Shown: positions 1 to 10,447 of the stretch, in pieces
Numbering within the stretch: the first letter of the stretch is position 1
Layout: every line of letters starts with the position of its first letter
Assembly: GCA_964036045.1 (NCBI GenBank)
Contig: OZ038383.1
Span: forward strand, 67,957,725 to 68,021,724
DNA: 64,000 bases
From: Eutreptiella sp. 'Long Island Sound 2002'
Taxonomy: Eukaryota > Euglenozoa > Euglenophyceae > Eutreptiales > Eutreptiaceae
Direction: 5' to 3'
The notes under the pieces: generated by a model
Seen by the model: the letters and a program-made list of their open reading frames with translations, nothing else
The model's database searches: none
What the model was told of the DNA's origin: nothing
Made by a program: the position numbers and the translations under genes

Positions 1-659
1 AAATTCAGTTGCTTGGCAATGCTGGCCAAGCCATATCCTGTGTCTGGCTCAGCTCCTATGCCGAAGATTCCTAACCAACTCCATTGCATCCCAACGAGTG
101 CACCAGAAGTGCTTGGAACTATACTGGGCACTTGAACCATGCCAGTTGTCAAATGAAATCATCTATTGTGTTTATAAACCATTGAAGCATTGTATTTACA
201 CCTACATTTGTCTATCTGCAGCCCCTCTTTGTTACACATGTTTTGATTGTAGAAGGACTTATCCTGATTTCATTGACGCGTTGCCTGGACTTGCTCTACT
301 TTATCTTTGTGTGGACCTCATTTGCACTTGTCGAAACTCAGTAAGGCTTTCTAAAAAAATACAAGGAACAAGCACAAGTGTGGGCAAGTGTTTGCAAACC
401 AGAAGCCTTTCCTGGTAGCAGACAAAGGCCCTAGAAGACTGAAGCAGAGCACAAAGAACACCAAAATACACTTGTATCCTGAAGTGTGGAGATATCTGTC
501 ACACTCAGTGTCAAAAAAGTGCGGATCACAAGCACCAGGTCAAAGACTGGTGCTCTGAGAGCTGGACTCTCATCTACAAGTGGTGTACCCTGTGATACCG
601 GTCCTCTAGGAGAACATGCAGAATCGAGAGGGGCGGAAGAAAATACAGAAATATGTACA
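1..659. repeat. Direct repeat, copy 1 (LTR-like, cut by window edge)
   Basis: This segment reappears at 5025-5673 with scattered substitutions and one 10-bp deletion in the second copy, after position 370. The shared part ends in TGTACA here and TGTACG in the other copy, after which the flanks differ completely. The two copies bracket the 65-bp minisatellite, so they may be the LTRs of a non-autonomous LTR element. The left end lies outside the window, so the true repeat length is unknown. The short reading frames inside it (for example 98-418) look like chance. Confidence 0.75.
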
Positions 660-769
660 GATGGAGGCCGGAGGGTACCCAGCCCCTGCCGGCTACGATA
701 GCCGCCGTCCGGATGGACGAGTGAGCGCCCCGCAGCAACGCCCTGCACAGCAACACAACACATTGGGGG

Positions 770-3700
770 GGGCAAACCGGTGAACAGGAGCCAGGAGGCC
801 CAGGACACCGCACACGCAAAATAACACACCGAGCGGACACACCGGTAAACAGGAGCCAGGAGGCCCAGGACACCGCACGCACAACACAACACACCGAGCG
901 GGCACACCGGTGAACAGGAGCCAGGAGGCCCGGGACACTGCACGCACAACACAACACACCGAGCAGGCACACCGGTGAACAGGAGCCAGAAGGCCCAGGA
1001 CACCGCACACGCAAAACAACACACAGAGTGGGCACACCGGTGAACAGGAGCCAGGAGGCCCAGGACACCGCACACGCAAAACAACACACCGAGCGGGCAC
1101 ACCGGTGAACAGGAGCCAGGAGGCCCAGGACACCGCACACGCAACACAACACACCGAGCGGGCGCACCGGTGAACAGGAGCCAGGAGGCCCAGGACACCG
1201 CACACCCGACACAACACACCGAGCGGGCATACCGGTGAACCTGAGCCAGGAGGCCAAGGACACCGCACACGCAACACAACACACGGAGCGGGCACACCGG
1301 TGAACAGGAGCCAGGAGGCCCAGGACACCGCACACGCAACACAACACACGGAGCGGGCACACCGGGGAACAGGAGCCAGGAGGCCCAGGACACCGCACAC
1401 CCAACACAACACACCGAGCGCGCACATGGTGAGCAGGAGCCAGGAGGCCCAGGACACCGCACACGCAAAACAACACACCGAGCGGGCAAACCAGTGAACA
1501 GGGGCCAGGAGGCCCAGGACACCGCACGCACAACACAACACACCGAGCGGGCACACCGGTGAACAGGAGCCAGGAGGCCCAGGACACCGCACACGCAGAA
1601 CAACACACCGAGCGGGCACATCGGTGAACAGGAGCCAGGAGGCCCAGGACACCGCACACGCAAAACAACACACAGAGTGGGCACACCGGTGAACAGGAGC
1701 CAGGAGGCCGAGGACACCGCACACGCAAAACAACACACCGAGCGGGCACACGGGTGAACAGGAGTCAGGAGGCCCAGGCCACCGCACACGCAACACAACA
1801 CACCGAGCGGGCGCACCGGTGAACAGGAGCCAGGAGGCCACGGACACCGCACACCCGACACAACACACCGAGCGGGCACACCGGTGAACCTGAGCCAGGA
1901 GGCCCAGGACACCGCACACGCGACACAACACACCGAGCGGGCACACAGGTGAAAAAGAGCCAGGAGGCCCAGGACACCGCACACGCAACACAACACACCG
2001 AGCGGGCACACCGGTGAACAGGCGCCAGGAGGCCGAGGACACCGCACACGCAAAACAACACACCGAGCGGGCACACCGGTGAACAGGAGCCAGGAGGCCC
2101 AGGACACCGCACACGCAAAACAACACACAGAGTGGGCACACCGGTGAACAGGGGCCAGGAGGCCAAGGACATCGCACACGCAACACAACACACCGAGCGG
2201 GCACACCGGAGAACAGGAGCCAGTAGGCCCAGGACACCGCACACCCAACACAACACACCGAGCGGGCACATGGTGAACAGGAGCCAGGAGGCCCAGGACA
2301 CCGCACACGCAAAACAACACACCGGGCGGGCACACCGGTGAACAGGCGCCAGGAGGCCCAGGACACCGCACACGCAAAACAACACACCGAGCGGGCACAC
2401 CGGTGAACAGGAGCCAGGAGGCCCAGGGGACCGCACACGCAAAACAACACACAGAGTGGGCACACCGGTGAACAGGATCCAGGAGGCCCAGGACACCGCA
2501 CACGCAAAACAACACACCGAGCGGGCACACCGGTGAACAGGAGCCAGGAGGCCCAGGACACCACACACCCGACACAACACACCGAGCAGGCACACCGGTG
2601 AACCTGAGCCAGGGGCCCAGGACACCGCACACGCGAAACAACACACCGAGCGGGCACACCGGTGAACAGGAGCCAGGAGGCCCAGGACACCGCACACGCA
2701 ACACAACACACCGAGCGGGCACACCGGAGAAAAGGAGCCAGGAGGCCCAGGACACCGCACACCCAACACAACACACCGAGCGGGCACATGGTGAACAGGA
2801 GCCAGGAGGCCCAGGACACCGCACACGCAAAACAACACACCGAGCGGGCACACCGGTGAACAGGCGCCAGGAGGCCCAGGACACCGCACACGCAGAACAA
2901 CACACCGAGCGGGCACACCGGTGAACAGGAGCTAGGAGGCCTAGGACACCGGACACGCAACACAACACACCGAGCGGGCGCGGCGGTGAACAGGAGCCAG
3001 GAGGCCCAGGACACCGCACACGCAGAACAACACACCGAGCGGGCACACCGGTGAACAGGAGCCAGGAGGCCCAGGACACCGCACACCCAACACAACACAC
3101 CGAGCGGGCACACCGGTGAACAGGAGCCAGGAGGCCCAGGACACCGCACACGCAGAACAACACACCGAGCGGCACATCGGTGAACAAGAGCCAGGAGGCC
3201 CAGGACACCGCACACGCGAAACAACGCAAGGAGCGGGCACACCGGTGAACAGGAGCCAGGAGGCCCAGGACACCGCACACGCAACACAACACACCGAGCG
3301 GGCACACCGGTGAACAGGAGCCAGGAGGCCCAGGACACCGCACACCCAACACAACACTACGAGCGGGCACACCGGTGAACAGGAGCCAGTTGGCCCAGGA
3401 CACCGCACACGCAAAACAACACACCGATCCGGCACACCGGTGAAGAGGAGCCAGGAGGCCCAGGACACCGCACACGCAACACAACACACTGAGCGGGCAC
3501 ACCGGTGAAAAGGGTTCAGGAGGCCCAGGACACCGCACACCCAACGCAACACACGGAGCGGGCGCACCAGTGAACAGGAGCCAGGTGGCCCAGGACGCCG
3601 CACACGCGAAACAACGCACCGAGCGGGCAGACCGGTGAACAGGAGCCAGGAGGCCCAAGACACCGCACACGCAAAACAACACACCGAGCAGGCAGACCGG

Positions 3701-4320
3701 TGAACAGGAGCCAGGGGGCCCAGGACACCGCACACGCAGAACAACACACCGAGCGGGCACACCGGTGAACAGGAGCCAGGTGGCCGTGGACACCGCACAC
3801 ACAACACAACACACCGAGCGAGCACACCGGTGAACAGGAGCCAGGTGGCCCAGGACGCCGCACACGCGAAACAACGCACCGAGCGGGCACACCGGTGAAC
3901 AGGAGCCAGGAGGCCCAGGACACCGCACACGCAAAACAACACACCGAGCGGGCACACCGGTGAACAGGAGCCAGGGGGCCCAGGACACCGCACACGCAGA
4001 ACAACACACCGAGCGGGCACACCGGTGAACAGGAGCCAGGTGGCCCAGGACGCCGCACACGCGAAACAACGCACGGAGCGGGCACACCGGTGAACAGGAG
4101 CCAGGAGGCCCAGGACACCGCACACGCAACACAACACACCGAGCGGGCACAGCGGTGAACAGGAGCCAGGAGGCCCAGGACACCGCACACCCAACACAAC
4201 ACACCGAGCGGGCACACCGGTAAACAGGAGCCAGGAGGCCCAGGACACCGCACACGCAACACAACACACCTAGCGGGCACACCGGTGAACAGGAGTCAGG
4301 TGGCCAAGGACACCGCACAC
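770..4320. repeat. Minisatellite array, 65-bp unit, about 54 copies
   Basis: A GC-rich unit repeats head to tail with a 65-bp period (for example the CGGTGAACAGG junction at 1039, 1104, 1169). Units vary by point changes; marker variants such as CAGAGTGGG (near 1021, 1670, 2125, 2449) and GCACATGGTGA (near 1426, 2268, 2783) recur at multiples of the unit, which shows higher-order duplication of unit blocks. Because 65 is not a multiple of three and the unit lacks TTA, CTA and TCA, the minus strand is open in all three frames for kilobases. I regard those frames, including 431-4636, as non-coding. 660-769 is a unique lead-in with nothing recognisable. Confidence 0.97.
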
Positions 4321-5024
4321 ACGTAGGGCGGCCGGGGGACAGGAAAGAACCAACACCCCATGGGTCGGACACACTGGGGCGACCCAGCCGACCCACCGGG
4401 CCAGTGGCAGGAGCGGTACTCCGAGGCTGCTGGTCCGAGCCCGGCCAGGCTGCATCGGCGACCATGGCAAACGTCACCCGGAGCCATGGAAGCAACCGGT
4501 GACAGGCGAGCCGGTACACAGTCGAGGAGGGGGTTGCCTGCCAAGCGGAGCGGCCCCGCAACTGAAGCCACAAGGGTGAGGCGGTCTTACCGTAGACAAG
4601 CGGGAGCAATACCCCTTGTGGTGAGAGATACTCCACACGGCTGGGCAGCCCCCAGAGCTTCCGCCCAAAAGAGGGGGCATGTGGCCCTACTCATGGACAC
4701 ATGTGGGGACACCCTCCCACCCGGGACACATGGACTGGGTGGCCGCGACAATGCCTTCCCAAGCACATGCGGGAGCGGCTCAAGAGGCACCCAAAATAGG
4801 GCAGTGGGAGGGACAGGACGTCCCTTTGGTAAGACCTTCTTCCTGCATCGTCAAAGGAGGCATCCCGAGCTCCCGAAGATACCTACCTACCTACCTAATA
4901 CCGAAAAAAAGTAGGCAGTTCATGCCTTGGGCCTTGCAGGTTAAGCCTAGTGGTCTCGCACCTCAGGACCCCTATACTCAATTGTTTCTATCACTTAATG
5001 TGGTTCTACCTTTTAACTGATTCT
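4321..5024. other. Unassigned spacer between minisatellite and second direct repeat
   Basis: This is GC-rich sequence without a recognisable domain. It contains a short ACCT tandem run near 4880-4897. A 184-codon plus-strand frame (4360-4914) has no familiar motif. If the flanking direct repeats are LTRs, part of this may be the beginning of the right LTR, because the matching part of the left copy would lie outside the window. Confidence 0.4.
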
Positions 5025-5673
5025 AAATTCAGTTGCTTGGCAATGCTGGCCAAGCCATATCCTGTGTCTGGCTCAGCTCCTATGCCGAAGATTCCTAACC
5101 AACTCCATTGCATCCCAACGAGTGCACCAGAAGTGCTTGGAACTATCCTGGGCACTTGAACCATGCCAGTTGTCAAATGAAATCATCTATTGTGTTTATA
5201 AACCATTGAAGCATTGTATTTACATTTACATTTGACTATCTGCGGCCCCTCTTTGTTACACATGTTTTGATTGTAGAAGGACTTATCCTGATTTCATTGA
5301 TGCGTTGCCTGGACTTGCTCTACTTTATCTTTGTGTGGACCTCATTTGCACTTGTCGAAACTCAGTAAGGCTTTCTAAAAAAATACAAGGAACAAGGAGA
5401 AGTGTTTGCAAACCAGAAACCTTTCCTGGTAGCAGACAAAGGCCCTAGAAGACTGAAGCAGAGCACAAGGAACACCAAAATACACTTGTATCCTGAACTG
5501 TGGAGATGTCTGTCACACTCAGTGTCAAAACAGTGCGGATCACAAGCACCAAATCAAAGACTGGTGCTCTGAGAGCTGGACTCTCATCTACAAGTGGTGT
5601 ACCCTGTGATACCGGTCCTCTAGGAGAACATGCAGAATGAAGAGGGGCGGAAGAAAATACAGAAATATGTACG
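5025..5673. repeat. Direct repeat, copy 2 (LTR-like)
   Basis: Near-copy of 1-659, starting at the same AAATTCAGTTGC and ending at TGTACG. Gag-like sequence of element E starts directly beyond it, so this is either the right LTR of a minisatellite-bearing element inserted into E, or part of a local duplication with an offset of about 5,024 bp. Confidence 0.75.
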
Positions 5674-6469
5674 GAAGGAGTCCGTCCGAGCGCTGAAGTG
5701 CCCGACTTAACGCGGGCGAACCTCAGGCACCTCGAACGCAAGGACCCTGTGGCAGCTGCCTTACTTTCAATCGTGTCCTCATTGCCTCCATCCGAAACCA
5801 CGCCTACTCCAGGGGTTGAAGTGGCCAACGCCAAGGTCAAGGCCTGGAGCAGCAATGAAAGTGAAAGGGAAAGATGCGACTTTGGGAACGATGTTTGGAG
5901 ACACTTGGGGCGAGGAGACGTTCGAGATACCTTACGGCGAAATGGACTGGCCGGTGTCGGCCCAATCGTCAGAGTGGGAAGCTGACTGGGTGTCTAAAGA
6001 ACCTACGCCTTCGGAGGAACCGAAGGAAGATGATTGCCTGAAGTGTGGCCCCATTCCGAGGGCGGTGGCACCCGAACCCACGTGCGTGGATCCAGGTTTG
6101 CCCCCACGCATGGCAGCCCCTAAGCTGGGACTCCATGAGACCATCAGTCTACTTTCCCGCGTCCTGGGTGCAGGTGATGAAGACCCTGATCTGACTGCTT
6201 TTTCAGCATCACTCAAGACTAAACTGGGGCTCTCTGATTTGAAGAAGCCTCCACCTACCATGTCTCATGGTCTGAAACCTTTGACCAGATGTGTGAAAAG
6301 TTGCCGAAGTATTCGCAGCTCTACTATGGACACCTGTGCCAGCTCTTTTCGACCCCATGTGGGGACTGTGCGTGTGTGTACTGTAGGGGACACAACAGAA
6401 GCTGCGTTGAAGAGCTAAGACCTGGCTGCGCTAGCGCCATGGGCCACCACGCACCCCTCACCCCCCTCA
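5674..6469 (+). pseudogene. gag: Element E: Gag, N-terminal part (frameshifted)
   Basis: This is the first recognisable piece of the oldest gypsy element in the window. The frame from 5695 reads a helical segment with the pattern TRANLRHL...LLSIVSSLPP, resembling TRAELDRLG...IVDMEP in the Gag of element C. Reading then shifts frame near 5830-5870 into an acidic stretch (TWGEETFEIPYGEMDW, EEPKEDD) that runs to about 6418. Compared with C, some 300 N-terminal residues are missing, so the gene is cut at the direct-repeat junction. It is interrupted at 6470 by TIR-1 and resumes at 7682. The link to Gag is inferred from order and from the stronger match further on. Confidence 0.55.
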
Positions 6470-6662
6470 CTTAGCCCACGCAAACTGCACCCTGTTTTTC
6501 ACCTCAAGGGCGGCATTTGTGTGCAGAAAAAGGACGCGAAGTTTCCGCGTGTTTCCACCTGAAAACTGAGAATTAAAAAACGGAGGAATCTCAAATATAT
6601 TTCTTTAGGCTATCAGCGGACTGCAAGTAGTCAGAGGTATGAAAAAAATTTTTTTTGGCATG

Positions 6663-6690
6663 TTGAGTGCGCGAGGCCTCGCGCACTCAA
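6663..6690. repeat. Perfect 28-bp palindrome, copy 1 in TIR-1
   Basis: The left half is TTGAGTGCGCGAGG and the right half is its exact complement. It can form a 14-bp hairpin or cruciform with no loop. The same motif recurs twice more in this element. Confidence 0.9.
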
Positions 6691-7154
6691 TTATGCAGAA
6701 TGTGTATTTCCCAATGGTCCTGAATAAACAGTATTCCATGCCAAATGAGGCTCTGATGTCTTCATGGGTGCCTCATGGTGTACTGTTCCGGTCATGTCAG
6801 CAGCAAGAGTGGTCAATCAATGGACGTTTTGTACCAGCTATGCACTATGTAAGGTGACATAGATCTAAAAAGGCGGGTTGCCCTCAGTCCTTGCTAAACA
6901 CACGATTTTCAGTTAGTTTACCTACAAATAAGGTGCCCAGCCTCCCATCTTCTGGGGCTGTACAACAGTTTGTCAGAAACGCTAGGTCACAGGACGTATG
7001 AACCAAGTGCTCTAGAGGAGGATAGTCTAATCGCTCCTACCGAGCTCACTGTTTTCACAGGATTCCAAAAGAGAGGAATCTCAAAAGGCCTTTTAGAGGC
7101 TATCGGCAGAATGCAAGTAGTCAGGGGTATTCAAAAACCCATGCTTCTAGCATG

Positions 7155-7182
7155 TTGAGTGCGCGAGCCCTCGCGCACTGAG
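7155..7182. repeat. Palindrome, copy 2 in TIR-1 (imperfect)
   Basis: Same motif as at 6663. The central GGCC is GCCC here and the outer two bases differ, leaving an 11-bp arm. It lies in the part of TIR-1 that duplicates the surroundings of copy 1. Confidence 0.8.
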
Positions 7183-7310
7183 TGTTCCGCTGTGCAAGTC
7201 TCTAACCCATATTGAATCTTGCAGTTTTGCTTTTGCTCCATCCTTGCTTCATGCCACTTCCGATGTCAAAAAGTGATGTCAAAAAGGCCTGAAAATCTCA
7301 CTCCAGCTGG

Positions 7311-7338
7311 CTGAGTGCGCGAGGCCTCGAGCACTCAG
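7311..7338. repeat. Palindrome, copy 3 in TIR-1 (one mismatch)
   Basis: CTGAGTGCGCGAGG followed by its complement with a single mismatch (GAGC in place of GCGC). The outermost bases are C and G instead of T and A, so the pairing was kept although the bases changed. Confidence 0.85.
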
Positions 7339-7681
7339 CCTCCCATAATAAGTATTTTTTCATGTGGACATGTACAGGATGTGTGAACAGCGCTCATCTT
7401 TAATAGTTTTCCAGACGATCCAAAAATTGGTATTCTTCAAATTAGCCCACAAAATGTTTTTTCGGGGAAAATGACCAGTGAACCCTCTGTTTTTGGACTA
7501 AAGAATGGTTATTTGACCCCCCCTAAAAACAGCAAAAAATGGGCAAAACTGATGAAAAATGCATTTGTTGGGAGGGTTTGAAAAACAGTTTTTTCAAGAT
7601 GGCAAAAAAAGCTATTTTTTTCTCGTGACAAAATCTGGGTGCTTGGGTGAAAAAAAGGGGGTGCAGTTTGCGTGGGCTAAG

Positions 7682-8345
7682 CCTCAGGTGGATCAGGTGA
7701 CCCAGGTGTACCAGGTACGGGAAGGAAGGCCATCGTTACGGCGAACCTTCAGATTGAACTCTCCCAGTTCGATCCCTAAAGCCTGGCCGAGTGGGCTGAG
7801 GAGTTTTCCGATTTTTGGCTTCTCACGGGTCAGCAACATGGTGATGTCCGGACAAGATGCACGCTTATCCAAAAGTCGTGCAAAAAAGCGTTTCTTCAGC
7901 AGCACGTCAAGACCGCTATCAGAAAGAACTGGGGCAACTGGGGCGACTTCCTAAAAAGACTGGAGCAGATGTGCTGAGTCTATGAGACGGACCTGAGTGC
8001 CCGAACGGAGATTGAAGAGTTGCCTCCACTCCCCGAATCCCTCACAGCTGCCCGTATCTCGGAGTCTGTGGCGCAGCTGGAAGAGCACATGGTACGTATG
8101 AACCCCACGTCTTATGGGCCTACAGAGCCTCATCTGTGGCTCGTGGGGAAGATTCCTCCCAAGACATGGGAGACCCGCATGGGGACGTCCGAGAGGAAAT
8201 CTCGGGCGCACTTATATGATGATCTGGTCGATCCGTTGATCAAATTGGCCATGGAGAGGGAGAATGACTCCCACATGGACGAGTACCTGCGCAAACATCT
8301 GCGAAGGAAGACCCCTGCTGAGAAGGGTCCTGGAGGGAGGCCGGC
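7682..8345 (+). pseudogene. gag: Element E: Gag, capsid-like part
   Basis: Continuation of E Gag after TIR-1. A frame containing WAEEFSDFWLLTGQ, then VYETDLSARTEIEELP, then LVGKIPPKTWETR and MERENDSHMDEYL matches, in the same order and spacing, the Gag of element C on the minus strand (EFAENFGRF, LTGQ, TYETDLSIRAEIQNL, LVAKLPRDLWDE, LEKENDQHLNNY). This shows E and C are the same gypsy lineage. There is an in-frame stop (TGA) near 7975 and at least one frame change near 7790. The gene is cut at 8345 by the Penelope-like element and picks up at 15068. Confidence 0.8.
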
Positions 8346-8811
8346 TATTTTCTGTGGCCCTGGAGGACATCGGGAGCTGTTTGATGCCCTCTCAGCGCCA
8401 CAGAGACAATGTACTCTCTCTATATTTTTTTTCATTATCTTTTTTTTCCATTTTCTATTTTTTCGTAATGCAGAATTTTCTGCTTTGCGCCCCTACTGTG
8501 TTTATCACGAGTGTGTGGGCAATCTGTTTTTCACCATCTGAGCAGCAGTATGCAAGGCTGTTTTTTCCAGCCGCAATCATTTTAGGCGAAAGGTGGCCGG
8601 CAGCAGTGCTCACCTGTACTGGGCATATACCTCTGACTTCTTGCCATGGCACTGCATGTATCATGAGAAATACAGTGTAGTTTACGTGTTGTTTGTTGTT
8701 TTCCTGCTTCAATTAATTTTGCGGATCCACTATACACTGTACCTTCTCTCGCTGTTTCAGCCTAATTCTGATGATCCTTTATTGTGCTATGCTTTCCATA
8801 ATTCTGTAGTG
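8346..8811 (+). repeat. PLE left direct terminal repeat (pLTR)
   Basis: Aligns along its length with 14601-15067, starting at TTTTCTGTGGC and ending at TTCTGTAGTG. It contains T-rich runs near 8425-8465. The ends lack the TG...CA of ordinary LTRs. The two copies differ at roughly one base in ten by eye. Confidence 0.9.
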
Positions 8812-8902
8812 TTTCTTGAATACTGCCGGCTAGCTCTGTCTCCCACGCCACAGTATAAAACCCGTCCGCTATTGACGTCGCTCTTGACATATACAAGTGG
8901 AT
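8812..8902 (+). other. PLE leader between left repeat and ORF1
   Basis: Short unique stretch before the first ORF. It contains AGTATAAAAC at about 8851-8860, a possible TATA box for an internal promoter; this rests on the motif alone. Confidence 0.35.
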
Positions 8903-9391
8903 ATGTCTCACTACAACAATTCACGCAGTGGGTATGACGCTCGCGCTGGGCGAGGTAAACGAAACGGCAAAGGAAAAGGCGGCAAAGGTGGTTCTTCATG
9001 GCAATGGCGTGACTCATCGTGGAAACACGCGTATTGGGACACGAATAGAAACAAGGACAAGCATGTGTCCGCCCATGATTATGACTTCTCCTTATGGCAC
9101 CATTGTGGGTCTCCAAAACACGGCTCGGATAAACGCAAGGATCGCCGGAAATTGCAAGGTATTTGTGACCTTGCATATGAAGCAAGTGGCCTCATCCAAC
9201 GTGAACACCATCCTCGGCTTTTTTCAGCCGTGGCGGGGACCTCACATTTCACGTTAAGCAGCCCCAAGAACAACAAGCACGCCGTTTTGCTTGCCGGCCT
9301 TCCGGCAACCACTTCACCCCAAACACTTGAGGATCTACGCAACAAAGTCCGCAATTGCACCTGTGTCTACCCACATACCTCACCGGGTTGA
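8903..9391 (+). CDS. PLE ORF1, small basic Gly/Lys-rich protein
   Basis: About 162 codons from the ATG at 8903. The N-terminus is rich in Gly, Lys and Arg (GRGKRNGKGKGGKGG, residues about 15-30), followed by a segment with His and Cys (LWHHCGSPKHGSDKRKDRRK) and a less biased C-terminal part. The composition suggests a nucleic-acid-binding protein such as the ORF1 products of some retroelements, but no known domain is recognisable. The upstream GTG at 8897 is in frame, but ATG is the better start. The position right after the left repeat fits a first ORF of the element. The assignment as a real gene is an inference. Confidence 0.5.
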   Translation: MSHYNNSRSGYDARAGRGKRNGKGKGGKGGSSWQWRDSSWKHAYWDTNRNKDKHVSAHDYDFSLWHHCGSPKHGSDKRKDRRKLQGICDLAYEASGLIQREHHPRLFSAVAGTSHFTLSSPKNNKHAVLLAGLPATTSPQTLEDLRNKVRNCTCVYPHTSPG

Positions 9392-9479
9392 AATATCCTC
9401 TCTGTTGTGGTCCTCTGTTTTTTCCAACACTCCACGCATTTGGATGATGCTTTGAAGTGCCAAAAAGAAGGGCCAATTC

Positions 9480-10429
9480 GGCAATTTTGACATCGTGGCC
9501 AATCGAGCTTCCACTAAGGAAGTGCGCCGTGTACTAGAGGGTCTTGACCCGGGTGCACAACAGAACCTCAAGGTGAAGCTCCGCCATGATGACACCTCGG
9601 ATTCAGAGTTATCAAGCTCATGGAGCTCTTCCTCATCCTCCTGCGATTCGAACTCAACGAGCAACTCAACTAGCGGTAGTGAAGCCGAGGCTTCAAGACG
9701 GTGGAAGCGGAAGAAGAAAAATCGCAAAAGGAAGGCAGAAAAGAAACACATGTCGAGCCAAAAAGCTAAACTCGATCATGTTGACGAAGCAACTCCGGAA
9801 ACAGTTGCTACCAATGTGGAAGATGCGGATACAGTTGAGGTAAGTGATGAAACGGATTGCGATGAGCAGCTGCCACGTACGCGGAATAAACGTGGCGCTC
9901 CTGTTACAACCAATAACGATGTTGTGGTTGTTGATGCGGCAGGCAACGACACCACGCATCATTGGGCCGCTTGACGGTGGCCATGACTCCAACCCTTCAT
10001 CACGCTATGCCAAGCAACTTGTGGCGGCGGCCGAACACCGATTCAAAGCAAGCAACGAAGCCGTTGACAAATGGCGGGACAAAGTGTCCACGGACATTGC
10101 CGAACAAAGGTTTCAAACTCCAAAACCTCTCGGACAAGTTTCACACCTACACTCGCAAACTGGATACCATGGAGGACAACATTATTGCCCGCATGGTGAA
10201 ATTCTTGGGTAAGGGTGGCAAGGATGACACGAGGTCCTCCGCCACGGCACCTCCACCCGGACAGAATGGAGCCAACCGAGCCGCCAAGGCCTCCAATTCG
10301 GCCACCACAACCCAGGATGGGCCAGACGGCGCGCCAATAGGGACCGCCAAAAAATCAGGCCCTGCACGACGAACCTGTTGCTGCTTAGAACGCCGTTTGG
10401 CGCATCCCTATGTGCCTCAAGATCAATAA
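9480..10429 (+). pseudogene. PLE Ser-, Glu- and Lys-rich coding segment (two frameshifts)
   Basis: The coding-like sequence moves through three frames: one from about 9480 to 9960 (a serine cluster, then RRWKRKKKNRKRKAEKK, then an acidic Thr/Glu/Asp stretch), a second from about 9950 to 10110 (SSRYAKQLVAAAEHRFKASN, helical), and a third to the TAA at 10427 (KLDTMEDNIIARMVKFLGKG). Composition is continuous across the shifts, so one original ORF has suffered two indels. The third frame is the frame of the endonuclease-RT region downstream, so this may be the N-terminus of the main polyprotein. The basic run could be a nuclear localisation signal. Confidence 0.5.
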
Positions 10430-10447
10430 CACGACTACTGACGTGTT

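Larger units (their letters stand above)
6470..7681. mobile_element. TIR-1: non-autonomous DNA transposon-like element with 5-bp TSD
   Basis: The ends form an inverted repeat of about 33 bp: left 6470-6502 starts CTTAGCCCACGCAAACTG, and right 7648-7681 ends with its complement; the outer 23 bp are perfect apart from one extra G near the inner edge. CCTCA lies immediately outside both ends (6465-6469 and 7682-7686), a 5-bp target-site duplication. The 1,212-bp interior has no plausible coding sequence. It holds three copies of a GC-rich palindrome and a partial internal duplication (about 6583-6690 against 7074-7182). The superfamily is not clear; 5-bp duplications occur in several. Confidence 0.88.

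Noticed and set aside
98-418. A 106-codon ORF as a host gene
   Set aside because: The second repeat copy (5025-5673) does not keep the frame, there is no motif, and the codons look random.
770-4320. CRISPR array
   Set aside because: The repeats are contiguous 65-bp units with no unique spacers, and the context is eukaryotic.
431-4636. A 1,401-codon minus-strand ORF and its overlapping companions
   Set aside because: They result from a 65-bp minisatellite lacking minus-strand stop triplets; all three frames are open and the sequence is Cys/Val/Leu monotony. Kept only as a low-interest finding.
4360-4914. 184-codon plus-strand ORF
   Set aside because: No motif, begins at the end of the minisatellite and runs through low-complexity sequence; no support beyond length.
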